Below are positions 29,993 to 39,809 of a stretch of 64,000 nt of DNA, in pieces (position 1 is the stretch's first letter; each line of letters starts with the position of its first letter). Source of the stretch: Komagataella phaffii GS115 (Eukaryota > Ascomycota > Pichiomycetes > Pichiales > Pichiaceae). A program made the translations under genes and the position numbers. A model generated the notes under the pieces. That model ran no database searches, was not told where the DNA came from, and saw nothing but the letters and a program-made list of their open reading frames with translations. The stretch lies in NCBI RefSeq assembly GCF_000027005.1, contig NC_012963.1:868001-932000 (forward strand). Direction: 5' to 3'.

Positions 29993-30646
29993 ATGTCCAA
30001 GATTTCTACCACCCAAGTCCGTGAGCATGTCAAGGAGCTTTTGACCTTCTCCAACGAGACCAAGAAGAGAAACTTCTTGGAGACCGTCGAGCTGCAAGTT
30101 GGTCTTAAGAACTACGACCCACAGAGAGACAAGCGTTTCTCTGGTTCTTTGAGATTGCCTCAAGTCCCAAGACCAAACATGAACCTTTGTATTTTCGGTG
30201 ACGCTTTTGACGTCGACAGAGCCAAGTCTTTGGGAATTGACGCCATGTCCGTTGACGACTTGAAGAAATTGAACAAGAACAAGAAGTTGATCAAGAAGTT
30301 GGCTAAGAAGTACAACTCTTTCATTGCTTCTGACGTCTTGATCAAGCAAGTCCCAAGACTTTTGGGTCCACAATTGTCGAAGGCTGGTAAGTTCCCAACT
30401 CCAGTCTCCCACAACGACGACTTGTACTCTAAGGTAACCGATGTCAAGTCCACCATCAAGTTCCAATTGAAGAAGGTTCTGTGTTTGGCTGTTGCCGTTG
30501 GTAACGTCGAGATGGAGGAGGACGTTTTGGTCAACCAGATCATGATGGCCGTCAACTTCTTGGTTTCTTTGTTGAAGAAGAACTGGCAAAACGTTGGATC
30601 TCTGGTCATCAAGTCCAGTATGGGTCCATCTTACAGATTGTACTAG
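29993..30646 (+). CDS. RPL1: 60S ribosomal protein uL1
   Basis: 217 aa, the same length as yeast Rpl1. It starts [20 protein letters not shown] and carries the L1 signature region ([20 protein letters not shown]). Codon use is strongly biased (AAG, GAC, TTG, GCC), as expected for a very highly expressed gene, and an equally long antisense ORF arises from this bias. uL1 forms the L1 stalk, which helps release E-site tRNA. No intron. Confidence 0.98.
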   Translation: MSKISTTQVREHVKELLTFSNETKKRNFLETVELQVGLKNYDPQRDKRFSGSLRLPQVPRPNMNLCIFGDAFDVDRAKSLGIDAMSVDDLKKLNKNKKLIKKLAKKYNSFIASDVLIKQVPRLLGPQLSKAGKFPTPVSHNDDLYSKVTDVKSTIKFQLKKVLCLAVAVGNVEMEEDVLVNQIMMAVNFLVSLLKKNWQNVGSLVIKSSMGPSYRLY

Positions 30647-30817
30647 TTTATCGAATTGTGTATTTAATAAAATAGAAAAACCTGTACGTTAGTGTAGTGG
30701 GGACATTTGAAGGAACTAGGAAGAGGTCTGAAAAGCGCGCAAGTACGATTTGTCCTTCTGGGAGGAGGAGCGTTTCTTTCTGCCTCTTCCTATCTACGTT
30801 GCTCAGGGTACCTTTTA

Positions 30818-32506
30818 ATGAGTGGGAAACGAAGTGCTGCCAGTGAACGAGCAGCTGCCCATTGGTCAAAAAAGTCCAAGGTTAACGTTGAAGGCGAGGT
30901 GAAATGGGTAGAAATTGGCCGCTCCGATGGAAAGCCAGAATCAATACCAATACTTCCCAAAAAATCTGAGGCCCAAGGTTCTAAGGAACAGCAGGTCGAT
31001 GCCCAAGAGGAGCCACAGAAACATAGTAAGACACAAAAGCAAGAGAAAGAACAAGTTATCGATCTTACAGATGACCAAGATGCGGAAGATCGCCCTGCTA
31101 TTGACACCACTACCGTCCAGAGTCCGATACGATTATTTAACTCTCCCGCTCATAAACCCCAGGACAACATAGACTGTATCTCATTAAAAGATTTGGTGTC
31201 GTCTCCGCAATTAAGCAAGACATACCAGTTCAATTTCTGCATCAATGTTGACTTCTTCCTCAAATACATTACTTCGGATCCTTTGAGCACAGAAATATAC
31301 TTTATTAATAGCGCTGAATATTTGGTTGAGATGACCCAGCAGAACAGAATGAGATTTAAACTACGGCATGTGGATATCCAACTGGAACGGTTTGCCACGC
31401 ATCATACCAAGATGATGGTCAACTTCTTTCGTGATGGCACTGCCCAGATTGTTGTAATGAGTGCTAATATGACAGAGATGGATTTTGTGGGAAACACTCA
31501 AGGGCTTTGGATGTCTCCAATGCTTTCTAAAGGCAATGGAAGGGAATCATCCTTTAAGAATGATTTTCTTGCTTATCTAAAGGCATACAATAAACACGAT
31601 CTGGATCTTCTAGCCGAAGAGTTGAAGTTATATGATTTTGGAAACGTTAAAGCAGAGTTCCTTTCCTCTGTCCCAGGGACTTTTACAATTCCAGAAGAGG
31701 ATGATCGGTTGAAGAGAAGTGTGCAATACGGCTACGGAAAGTTGTTTCAATTATTGAAATTAAATAATTTATTTCCCAAAGCGACAGAGTCTACCGATAT
31801 CTTGGCCCAGGTTGCCACAATAGCCTCACCCTTTGATTTCAGGTCATCAAATATTTTCACTCATTTGCTAGCACCGTTAATAAATGGAACCAAATTCCCG
31901 ATAGCCGGAGGCTTGGAGCCCTTACAGAAAGCTATAAACGATGATGTTCATCCATTCAACCCGTTCTTGGTGTTTCCAACTAAGAACGAAGTGTTTGGTT
32001 CCGTACTGAAAGAATACACTAGTGGTATTTTTTACAACATCGATGACTCAAGTCATAAAGTACCATTTCTAACGAACCAGCACAATATAATCAGAAAATT
32101 CATGTACAGATGGACCAATTCTGATCCAAATCTGAATCAAAAAGCTGGTAGGAGCAATTTGGCACCCCACGTTAAAACATACTGTGCGTCCAACGACGGG
32201 TTTCAGACCTTCATGTGGTACTTATTAACGAGTGCCAATCTCTCCAAACAAGCATGGGGATACCCATTGAAGGGGAGCAATGGGCTAAAATACAAGATCA
32301 GTTCCTACGAGGCTGGCATATTTATCCATCCGAAACTATATGGCGAAGACTACCAACTAAAACCTATTTTATCGAGAGACAGCTTCCCCAACAGAGATAA
32401 AGACAATGTTGTACCCATTAGGGTTCCATATGCGTTCCCATTAGAAAAATATCACGACTCTGATGAACCATGGCAGGCCAATATCCATCAGGCTGTTGTC
32501 GAATGA
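30818..32506 (+). CDS. TDP1: Tyrosyl-DNA phosphodiesterase 1
   Basis: 562 aa from ATG 30818. The frame opens at a TTG (30707), but no earlier ATG exists. Two HKN active-site motifs of the phospholipase D superfamily are seen: HHTKMMVNFF (near residues 194-203) and H451-V-K453-T-Y, followed by SANLSKQAWG. The N-terminal 130 residues are polar and low in complexity. The enzyme removes 3'-phosphotyrosyl topoisomerase I remnants from DNA in the nucleus. It starts 171 bp after RPL1 on the same strand. Confidence 0.95.
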   Translation: MSGKRSAASERAAAHWSKKSKVNVEGEVKWVEIGRSDGKPESIPILPKKSEAQGSKEQQVDAQEEPQKHSKTQKQEKEQVIDLTDDQDAEDRPAIDTTTVQSPIRLFNSPAHKPQDNIDCISLKDLVSSPQLSKTYQFNFCINVDFFLKYITSDPLSTEIYFINSAEYLVEMTQQNRMRFKLRHVDIQLERFATHHTKMMVNFFRDGTAQIVVMSANMTEMDFVGNTQGLWMSPMLSKGNGRESSFKNDFLAYLKAYNKHDLDLLAEELKLYDFGNVKAEFLSSVPGTFTIPEEDDRLKRSVQYGYGKLFQLLKLNNLFPKATESTDILAQVATIASPFDFRSSNIFTHLLAPLINGTKFPIAGGLEPLQKAINDDVHPFNPFLVFPTKNEVFGSVLKEYTSGIFYNIDDSSHKVPFLTNQHNIIRKFMYRWTNSDPNLNQKAGRSNLAPHVKTYCASNDGFQTFMWYLLTSANLSKQAWGYPLKGSNGLKYKISSYEAGIFIHPKLYGEDYQLKPILSRDSFPNRDKDNVVPIRVPYAFPLEKYHDSDEPWQANIHQAVVE

Positions 32507-32833
32507 TTATTGTTATTCTCATTGCTGCTTATATAAGCCTCATTTTTAATAAAACCGATCTATATAGTATTGATTGCACCATAGCTCGGGGTCGATTATA
32601 AATTGTTCCCAGTTCCACTGGGTGTGTTAGTCTCTGGTTAATTTTCTGCCCGTCAACTTTTTAGACCTGCATCACCGAATAGGCCCTAGTGTTGGTGTTA
32701 GTTCTTCATTGGCAATCAGCGTGGCGGCATATTGGTGCAACTAAAGATCTAGATCTCCAACTTTCAATCTGACACCGGAAAAACTCCTCTCAGAATCAGA
32801 GCCCAGCAAAGCAGAAGAAAAGCAGTAGACTAT
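32507..32833. other. Intergenic: TDP1 3' end and GSH1 promoter
   Basis: 327 bp without an ORF. A perfect inverted repeat CCCAGT-TCC-ACTGGG lies at 32608-32622. I found no exact Yap1 site, although Yap1 controls GSH1 in other yeasts. Confidence 0.5.
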
Positions 32834-34810
32834 ATGGGATTATTATCGTTGGGCACACCTTACTCGTGGTTCGAAAGCAGGAGCTACTGTGATCACGTTA
32901 AGAAGAACGCGTTAGAGCAACTGTATCATTGTTTCGAAGCAGCAAAGAACCGGAGTGACGACAAATATTTTTGGGGAGATGAAGTCGAGTATATGGTAGT
33001 ACATATGGATTCGAAGGCCAAAAAGGCGCAATTATCCATCGATGAAGATCACGTTTTTGCTGACTTAGCCGACGAGAAGATCTGCGATGAGCGTGATGTT
33101 TCTTACCATCCAGAGTATGGTAGGTTCATGATAGAGGCGACTCCTTACAGACCTTACGATGGTGACAGTCTGTCTCATTATTTGTATGTCCAAGAAAACA
33201 TGGACACTAGGAGGCAATTGGCTCAGAAGTACTTGAAAGACCCTGATGCAGTTTTGATTTCACTGACAACTTTCCCAAGGATGGGGACAGATGATTTCAC
33301 CTTTCCAGCTGCCATCGTCGGCGGACCTTCCGCAAAGTCGTTATTTGTACCTGAGGAAATCACCAATAGACATGTTAGGTTTCCCACGTTAACAGCAAAT
33401 ATTCGTCGCCGAAGAGGTTGTAAAGTGGCTATCAATATTCCTTTGTATAAGGACAAGTATACCAGAAAGGATGACGAGTTGGATCCTACCATCCCGTTCA
33501 ACAGATCCAAGTTTCCATACAGTGACGCAGAAGCTGGTCAAGGTGCCGCATTACCTGGTCATATTTATATGGATGCTATGGGTTTTGGTATGGGTTCTTC
33601 TTGCCTACAAATCACCATGCAAGCGCAGGACTTGAAGACTGCCAGATACTTGTACGATTCGTTGATGAATATTGCTCCCTTGGCACTCTCAGCCAGTGCT
33701 TCCGCACCTATATTTAGAGGATTCTTGGCTGATCAGGATGTCAGGTGGAATGTTATATCTGGTGCCGTGGATGATAGAACTCCGTATGAAAGAGGAGTCG
33801 ATCCATTACCAGGCCATGGTGCCAAGGGCAACATTAAGGAAGGTAAGCCAGTTATTAGAATTCCAAAGTCTCGATATGACTCCGTTGACCAGTACCTTAG
33901 TGACCCTTCAGATTCATTCAATGAGGAGAGTTACAACGACTTGGATTCTCCCATAAACGAAGAAGCCTACAAAACCTTGCTATCGTATGGGTTCGACAGT
34001 ACCTTGGCTCATCATTTTGCCCACCTGTTTATCAGGGATCCTATTGTGATCTTCAATGAACGAGTCCACCAGGACAACACGAAGGAGAACGATCATTTTG
34101 AGAACATCCAGAGCACTAATTGGCAAACCTTGAGATTCAAGCCCCCTACTCAGTTTGCAACGCCTGATCAAAAGGATCAACCAGGTTGGAGAGTAGAGTT
34201 AAGACCAATGGAGATTAGCATCACCAGTTTTGAAAACGCAGCCTACTCTGTCTTTTTCACTTTGTTGTCCAAGGCTATCCTACTATTCAGACCCAATTTT
34301 TACTTACCTGTCTCCCTGATAGAGGAGAATATGGTTACTGCCCATCGTGTAGACTCTATTATAAAGGACAAATTCCACTTCAGAGTCAACACAGAGTCAG
34401 TCAAAAGCGACGCCATAATCAAGGAGCTGACCATCAAAGAAGTTTTCCATGGTTCATCCGACTTTGAAGGTTTAATTTCCCTCGTTAATAAGGCCATTGA
34501 TTCTCAGTCGAAGCTGTGGTCGAAAGAGTTTTCCTCATCTCAGGAATTTGATCATGCTTTAGGAAAGTTGAAGGTGTATATCAAGTTCATTGGACTCCGT
34601 ACCAGTGGCGAAATACCCTCTACCGCAAGATTTATCCGTGACTTTGTAATTAAGCATCCAGAATACAAGCAAGATAGTGTTGTTTCAGACTCAGTTAGTT
34701 ACGACCTCTTAGAGAAACTGGTGAAACTGACCAAGTATGAAAGGGATACTGTCGCTGAGTTCTTTGGTCCCGAATTAACGCACGATCTTGAAGCGTTCCA
34801 ATTTATCTAG
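32834..34810 (+). CDS. GSH1: Glutamate-cysteine ligase (gamma-glutamylcysteine synthetase)
   Basis: 658 aa, against 678 in S. cerevisiae. It starts MGLLSLGTPYSWFESRSYCD. The eukaryotic GCS signature is present: WGDEVEYMVV (near residues 48-57), the long MGTDDF region, and the MDAMGFGMGSSCLQITMQA glycine-rich block. The family catalyses the ATP-dependent first and rate-limiting step of glutathione synthesis in the cytosol. It is convergent with the cysteine-rich gene (63 bp). Confidence 0.97.
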   Translation: MGLLSLGTPYSWFESRSYCDHVKKNALEQLYHCFEAAKNRSDDKYFWGDEVEYMVVHMDSKAKKAQLSIDEDHVFADLADEKICDERDVSYHPEYGRFMIEATPYRPYDGDSLSHYLYVQENMDTRRQLAQKYLKDPDAVLISLTTFPRMGTDDFTFPAAIVGGPSAKSLFVPEEITNRHVRFPTLTANIRRRRGCKVAINIPLYKDKYTRKDDELDPTIPFNRSKFPYSDAEAGQGAALPGHIYMDAMGFGMGSSCLQITMQAQDLKTARYLYDSLMNIAPLALSASASAPIFRGFLADQDVRWNVISGAVDDRTPYERGVDPLPGHGAKGNIKEGKPVIRIPKSRYDSVDQYLSDPSDSFNEESYNDLDSPINEEAYKTLLSYGFDSTLAHHFAHLFIRDPIVIFNERVHQDNTKENDHFENIQSTNWQTLRFKPPTQFATPDQKDQPGWRVELRPMEISITSFENAAYSVFFTLLSKAILLFRPNFYLPVSLIEENMVTAHRVDSIIKDKFHFRVNTESVKSDAIIKELTIKEVFHGSSDFEGLISLVNKAIDSQSKLWSKEFSSSQEFDHALGKLKVYIKFIGLRTSGEIPSTARFIRDFVIKHPEYKQDSVVSDSVSYDLLEKLVKLTKYERDTVAEFFGPELTHDLEAFQFI

Positions 34811-34873
34811 ACGTTCGTTATATATATAAATATTCTCCTGCAAGCATTAGAACTGGTTAATATGACTTTGAGT

Positions 34874-35430
34874 TTATCTTATTGTGGTAGCACTCTTTAC
34901 AACTTGACCAAAGTTACAGAAGCTGTTGACACAGAGGGATCCAATACATTCACAGGAGAGATTGCCTAAGCATGGGATATATTGGACCAAACAGCTTTTA
35001 CTGTTCTCTGCGATGTTTTGTTCGTTGTAGCCCTTGAATCCTTGACGTTGCTGATATCTATAGTCCCTAATAATTTGGGATCTGGTTCTCTGTGGTTCGT
35101 CACTAGAGGAAGAGGAGGTGTCACTCATGTTATCCGTTTTTGAACGGTCTGCTGTTTTATTGGAAGGAGAATAGATGGGGGCATCGGTAACTGTGGGCTG
35201 TGAGTTGATGGTGCTAACTTCCTGCGTTCGATCTGCCGAATTAGTCCCACTACTTGAATCATCCCTGTCTTGTATGTTTCGTGAATTATTCGAAAAGTTG
35301 GACTCTGCGTCGGTGTAATGAGTAGTTTGAAGTGATTGAGCGTCCGATATAGCTTTAGGCTGGAAAGAAGGTTAGTATGGAGTTGGGTGGGAAAAATGTT
35401 GACAAGCTTTCAAAAACTTACCATAGTCAT
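34874..35430 (-). CDS. Small cysteine-rich protein, unrecognised (two exons)
   Basis: 164 aa after splicing exon 1 (35422-35430, ATG ACT ATG) to exon 2 (34874-35359). The exon 2 frame is open throughout, and a later ATG at 35128 would give only 84 aa. The N-terminal two thirds are disordered, rich in Ser, Thr, Asp and Asn, with a SSSSSDEP acidic serine cluster. The last 45 residues contain seven cysteines (CLVQYIPCLGNLSCECIGSL, then CVNSFCNF), which could bind metal or be palmitoylated. No signal peptide is seen. I do not recognise a family. Confidence 0.7.
35360..35421 (-). other. Intron of cysteine-rich gene (62 nt)
   Basis: Donor GTAAGT, branch TACTAAC and acceptor TTTCCAG, 11 nt after the branch point; phase 0. 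All three signals match the MRM2 intron, which strongly supports a 9-nt first coding exon. Confidence 0.85.
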
Positions 35431-35571
35431 TTTAGAGTCAATTTTGTCCTTTGGTATCACTTTGGGACTTTGAAGAGTCTTTGATAGCAAGGAGCACGGT
35501 TTAGGTACCGAGTTACGGATGGAAAGGAGGGAAAAACTTGGGATACAAAAGGTACATCACATCACGTGATG

Positions 35572-35579
35572 GGATCTCG
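35572..35579. promoter_or_regulatory. E-box TCACGTGA (within 10-bp palindrome ATCACGTGAT)
   Basis: Cbf1-type site 142 bp upstream of the cysteine-rich gene's first exon. Confidence 0.4.
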
Positions 35580-35766
35580 ATCAAGGGCCAAACTTTCATT
35601 GGTTTTCGATCTAAGAATAACACTACCGAGTTATTTTGTCGCAGGGATGTACGAGGGAAGAATGAGATGTTTCACCACGGCGATTTAGTCTGTTTTTGGC
35701 GAGATTTTTCATTGAAACCGATCTGAAGTTCCAAGAACTACAAAACCGTTAAACCTTAATGAGAGT

Positions 35767-35774
35767 TCACGTGA
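35767..35774. promoter_or_regulatory. E-box TCACGTGA
   Basis: Second Cbf1-type octamer in the cysteine-rich gene/LSG1 divergent region. Confidence 0.4.
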
Positions 35775-36405
35775 CTTCAAGATTTCTTTTTCGAGGTATG
35801 AATTTGGTCTATTTTTAATTAATCCGGGCCAAAAAGGGTGAATGTGTCAAGAGTGAGTATGGGGACCTGTTACGGCTGGATATGTGAATTTTTTTGGGAA
35901 AGTCGACGAGTAATGCTGCTTAAATGATTTGGAGAATGGACTACTTTTAATTGACGGCATGGATTAGTTTGAAACATTCTCCTGCGTTTGGAGTGAACTG
36001 GAAGGCTATTTTTGTATCAGAGAATTAGGGAAGACTGCGATCGTCTTAGAGTACTTGATTCAGTGGGTTATCTTGGCGAATGCAGTTTACAGGGTAGTGT
36101 CATTCTTAGACATCATTTCGGGCTGCCTATTTCCAATTTTGACTAACCCTACCAGCACAGCATCTTTTTCTTTTCATCAACGATCCTGCAAGACACTAAC
36201 ACCCTGCATGGCCCCGATGCAGATAAACAGCCCTCGCTTTTGATGCTCCTTTATTCAGTAATTTGATGCCTTGTGGCCATGTTCCAAGGCTGTCTCGGTA
36301 ACCAGAAATGACAAATCTATCCAACTCTGCCCTTCGTAGTGGAGGGTTCAGGTTCACACTGAGCCAAGAGGAATCGCAATCAAAAGTTGCTGGATGTACG
36401 TTCGA

Positions 36406-36415
36406 GAAAATTTTC
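36406..36415. promoter_or_regulatory. RRPE-like GAAAATTTTC before LSG1
   Basis: A palindrome with the AAAATTTT core, about 61 bp before the LSG1 ATG. RRPE elements mark ribosome-biogenesis promoters in yeasts. It is a short motif, so weak alone. Confidence 0.35.
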
Positions 36416-36476
36416 TACCATCGATAAAAAAAATAATCTTAACGCAACTCTAGTTTCCTTAGTAATTGCCACCACA

Positions 36477-38480
36477 ATGCCCCCAGAAAAGAACGCTCCC
36501 AAGAAGTGGAAGCCTCCTAAGGGTCCAAAACCCGTCCATCACAAGAACAAGAACATTGTTGGACTGGGAAAAACAATTGCCAGTGTCCGTGCCAAGGAAA
36601 ATCAGGTCCAGTACCTTCCTGATGGAGATATCAGATTTACTACCGACAAGCGGGAGGCCGACTGGGTCAAGCTGAGATCCGTGACTCATGAGAATGCTCT
36701 GGAAGACTTTTTGAACACTGCTGAACTGGCAGACACAGACTTCACTGCAGAGAAAAGATCTACGGTGAAGATCATCAAGGTTGACAACAGGCAGAATCCG
36801 TACCTTCTTTCTAAGGAGGAGGAAAGGAAGAAGCACGATCTGCAAAAAGAACACGAAGTTGATCTGATTATCCCAAGGAGACCTGCTTGGGACACTTCAA
36901 TGACTAAGTTTCAATTAGAGAGACAGGAAAAAGAGGCCTTTTTGAAATGGAGAAGACAGCTAGCTGCTTTGCAAGAGAATAAGGACTTGCTATTGACTCC
37001 GTTTGAAAGAAACTTGGAAGTTTGGAAACAATTGTGGAGAGTTATTGAGAGGTCAGATCTAGTGGTTCAGATTGTAGACGCCCGAAACCCTCTTTTGTTT
37101 AGGTCAAAGGATTTGGAGAAAAGTGTCAAAGAGTTAGATCCTAGAAAAGAAAATCTTCTTCTAGTTAACAAAGCAGATTTGTTAACAAAAGCCCAAAGAG
37201 TCAAATGGGCAGAGTATTTTATAAAGAATAATATTAGATATACTTTCTTCAGTGCTGCTAAGGCTAATGAGCTGCTTTTGGCGGAAGCTAATGAAGAAAA
37301 TGCAGAGGAAGATAGCTCATCTGACCACGATTCTGAGGACGAATTTGAAGATACAGACGAAGAATCTATTGCAGATTCTGAAGAGGAAACGGATAAGGAA
37401 AATAGTCTCCCATCATCAAGCCATGTCGATAGCAACGAACATGAAAATGAGACAACGGATGACGGTGAGGATGAAGATGAACACACAAGAATCATAACCA
37501 TTAATGAGTTAGAAGATCTCCTGCTTCGTGCAGCCCCAGGTCCACTTACCGAACCCCTTGAAGGTCAAACACAACGTTTACAAATTGGTCTCGTAGGATA
37601 TCCTAATGTTGGTAAGTCCTCCACTATCAACGCTCTGGTGGGATCTAAAAAAGTTTCAGTTTCTTCCACCCCTGGTAAGACTAAGCACTTTCAAACAATT
37701 CTACTTTCCGACTCTGTGATTTTATGTGATTGTCCAGGTTTGGTTTTCCCTAACTTTGCATACACCAATGGTGAGCTGGTTTGTAATGGTGTTTTGCCAA
37801 TCGACCAGCTAAGAGAACACACTGGTCCAGTTGAGTTGGTATGTCAACGTATTCCGAAATTCTTCTTGGAGGCCGTCTATGGTATTGCCATTCCAACTAA
37901 ACCAGTTGAAGAAGGTGGTTTAGGTTATCCCTCTCCTCAAGAGTTGCTAAACGCTTATGCTAGAGCTAGAGGATACATGACTCAAGGTTTTGGAGCTGCT
38001 GACGAATCAAGAGCTTCCCGTTACATCTTAAAAGATTATGTGAGCGGTAAACTGCTGTATGTTCGCCCTCCTCCCAATGATGACAACACTCCAATCACCA
38101 TAGAACAAGGCAAAGATTTCAATAAGGAATTGTACACTGTTGATCACCTTCCAGAGTCCAGAAGACAACAGTTACTACAAGCTGCTAAAGAAAAGCATAT
38201 AGACATTTTAGACTTACAGAGCGACCTTTCCAAGTTAACATTTTCGGGTCACGTTGGTTCTTCATCATCCAAGGGAGCAGCTTACACTGGTACCAACTAT
38301 GGTGGTAAGCAGGCCGCTTTATTCAGCGCAAGTGAAGAGCTTGATAAAGAGTTTTTCAAGATGAGTTCGGGAAAAGGGATTGTCTCCAACCCTTTCCACA
38401 AACTTGGCGCTCCATCCGCAGGTAAGAAGCATAATAAGAAGAACAAGAAGAAGAATGTGAAGAATACTGAAATGTATTAG
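36477..38480 (+). CDS. LSG1: Circularly permuted GTPase for 60S subunit maturation
   Basis: 667 aa from ATG 36477. The frame opens at a TTG (36387), but MPPEKNAPKKWKPPKGPKP matches the family start. The G motifs are in permuted order: G4 NKAD (from residue 231) precedes G1 GYPNVGKSS (from 374), and G3 DCPG begins at 418. An acidic insertion (about 265-345) separates G5 from G1. The C-terminus is Lys/Asn-rich and basic. Cytoplasmic Lsg1 releases the export adaptor Nmd3 from pre-60S subunits after Rpl10 loading. Confidence 0.97.
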   Translation: MPPEKNAPKKWKPPKGPKPVHHKNKNIVGLGKTIASVRAKENQVQYLPDGDIRFTTDKREADWVKLRSVTHENALEDFLNTAELADTDFTAEKRSTVKIIKVDNRQNPYLLSKEEERKKHDLQKEHEVDLIIPRRPAWDTSMTKFQLERQEKEAFLKWRRQLAALQENKDLLLTPFERNLEVWKQLWRVIERSDLVVQIVDARNPLLFRSKDLEKSVKELDPRKENLLLVNKADLLTKAQRVKWAEYFIKNNIRYTFFSAAKANELLLAEANEENAEEDSSSDHDSEDEFEDTDEESIADSEEETDKENSLPSSSHVDSNEHENETTDDGEDEDEHTRIITINELEDLLLRAAPGPLTEPLEGQTQRLQIGLVGYPNVGKSSTINALVGSKKVSVSSTPGKTKHFQTILLSDSVILCDCPGLVFPNFAYTNGELVCNGVLPIDQLREHTGPVELVCQRIPKFFLEAVYGIAIPTKPVEEGGLGYPSPQELLNAYARARGYMTQGFGAADESRASRYILKDYVSGKLLYVRPPPNDDNTPITIEQGKDFNKELYTVDHLPESRRQQLLQAAKEKHIDILDLQSDLSKLTFSGHVGSSSSKGAAYTGTNYGGKQAALFSASEELDKEFFKMSSGKGIVSNPFHKLGAPSAGKKHNKKNKKKNVKNTEMY

Positions 38481-38987
38481 ATGGTAAGTCGGGCTACATA
38501 ATGTATATTATATTTAATTTGGATGTTTATCGTGCATTACTCAATATGCTCTTGGTATAAATGCTTAGCGTTTTCCTTCACTTTCTTCTCTCTTCAAGAC
38601 ACTAGAAGACTTGAGTAGCCACAAAACTTTGAATGTGGATCTGAAGTTGGTGGGTAGTTCTTACCCACGGGTGTCGAGATTGATATCGCCGCCTTCGCTA
38701 ACCCCGGTAACAATCAATGTATCGTTGTTGATAGTAGGTAGGCACACATTCTGGGCAACGGTCAGCACAATTTGTATTCGCTGAGACCGTGCTCCTGTAG
38801 AAGTGTTTGTTTCATACTTTCTGTGTGTTGATAGGATGTCGTTCTGTAGTATTATCGTAGCCTGTTCAGTGTATTTTTTGTTACCAGTCTTGTCATCTCA
38901 TCACCTCCATCGACTTGACAGATTTCGCTACATGGCAAATCTCAAGTATCTACTCAACCTTGCTCCTTCATCGCCTGGAAAGTTACC
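38481..38987. other. Intergenic: LSG1 3' end and USE1 promoter
   Basis: 507 bp. An ORF at 38803-38991 overlaps the USE1 start in another frame and has no recognisable content. I see nothing else. Confidence 0.5.
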
Positions 38988-39809
38988 ATGAACTTTGATA
39001 AGCTGCTGAATAATATCAGTGACCAGCTCAGCATTGTATCAAACGGTTCACTCAAAACTGCATCTAGCGACCCCCAAAACGACGACCTAAATACTTTGGC
39101 AGAGCAACACCAGTTCCAGGTTGAAGATGGTGATTCGGAAACGTTTGTCAAGCTACTCTACTTGAATTCTTTGGCGAGTGACTGCTTATATGTCAGAAAG
39201 CAACTAATACAGAACAACTATCAGTCATCTAGCCCCACCAAAGCAAAATTGCACAACGTTAGTCAACGAATAGACCAAGATATCTTTATCAACACGCTGA
39301 AGCTGGAAGATTCCAAGACCAAATTTGATGAGGAGCAGGAACGACTCAAATCCCGAAGGCAATCTCAACTTGACAAGCATGCGGAATCACACCTTGAGGA
39401 TATCGGGCAAGCATCATCAGGCGATGACTTTGAAGCATTGAGAAAGCGATTGTTGTCCACAAATGCTCCGTCTAAACTTGACGAGGCCAGATCCTTGGAA
39501 GAGCAAAATGTTTACCACGAGTCCATCCATCAAGACATTATATTTGACATTTCCAGCTTAACATCCCAGCTTAAAGAGTCCGCACTTTCTCTCCAAGGGA
39601 AACTCAAGGAAGATGCATCCATTCTCAAGGAAGCTAGTGAACAGCTAGAAAAGAACCAGTGGTCCTTGACGAATGTCGGTAAACTTTTGGGCAAGTACCA
39701 TAAAGAAGGTAAACTAGGCTTTTGGTTCTACGTGAGAGTAAGTTTCTTCGTATTATTAACATTTGTACTTCTACTACTATTCGTGTTTGTTTTACCAGGA
39801 AGAAGGTGA
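38988..39809 (+). CDS. USE1: ER SNARE Use1 (Golgi-to-ER retrograde transport)
   Basis: 273 aa. It has the Use1 plan: a helical N-terminal region, a SNARE motif (about 180-240, LEEQNVYHESIHQDIIFDIS onward) with an Asp rather than Gln/Arg near the zero layer, and a single C-terminal TM anchor (about 249-270) ending FVLPGRR. It forms the ER fusion complex with Sec20, Ufe1 and Sec22 and the Dsl1 tether. The TGA stop (39807-39809) directly touches the MDN1 stop on the other strand, so its 3' UTR must lie inside MDN1. Confidence 0.85.
   Translation: MNFDKLLNNISDQLSIVSNGSLKTASSDPQNDDLNTLAEQHQFQVEDGDSETFVKLLYLNSLASDCLYVRKQLIQNNYQSSSPTKAKLHNVSQRIDQDIFINTLKLEDSKTKFDEEQERLKSRRQSQLDKHAESHLEDIGQASSGDDFEALRKRLLSTNAPSKLDEARSLEEQNVYHESIHQDIIFDISSLTSQLKESALSLQGKLKEDASILKEASEQLEKNQWSLTNVGKLLGKYHKEGKLGFWFYVRVSFFVLLTFVLLLLFVFVLPGRR

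Larger units (their letters stand above)
35431..36476. other. Intergenic, 1.05 kb divergent promoter region
   Basis: It lies between the cysteine-rich gene and LSG1. Two TCACGTGA E-boxes (35572-35579 within ATCACGTGAT, and 35767-35774) and an RRPE-like AAAATTTT (36407-36414) are present. Short ORFs (35538-35726, 36055-36243) have no recognisable content. Confidence 0.6.

Noticed and set aside
29936..30589. 217-codon minus-strand ORF opposite RPL1
   Set aside because: A mirror of the strongly biased RPL1 codons; Leu/Val/Gln-rich with no domain, while RPL1 is unmistakable on the plus strand.
35538..36243. Two 62-codon ORFs in the LSG1 upstream region
   Set aside because: Short, without recognisable content, in a region that looks like promoter sequence.
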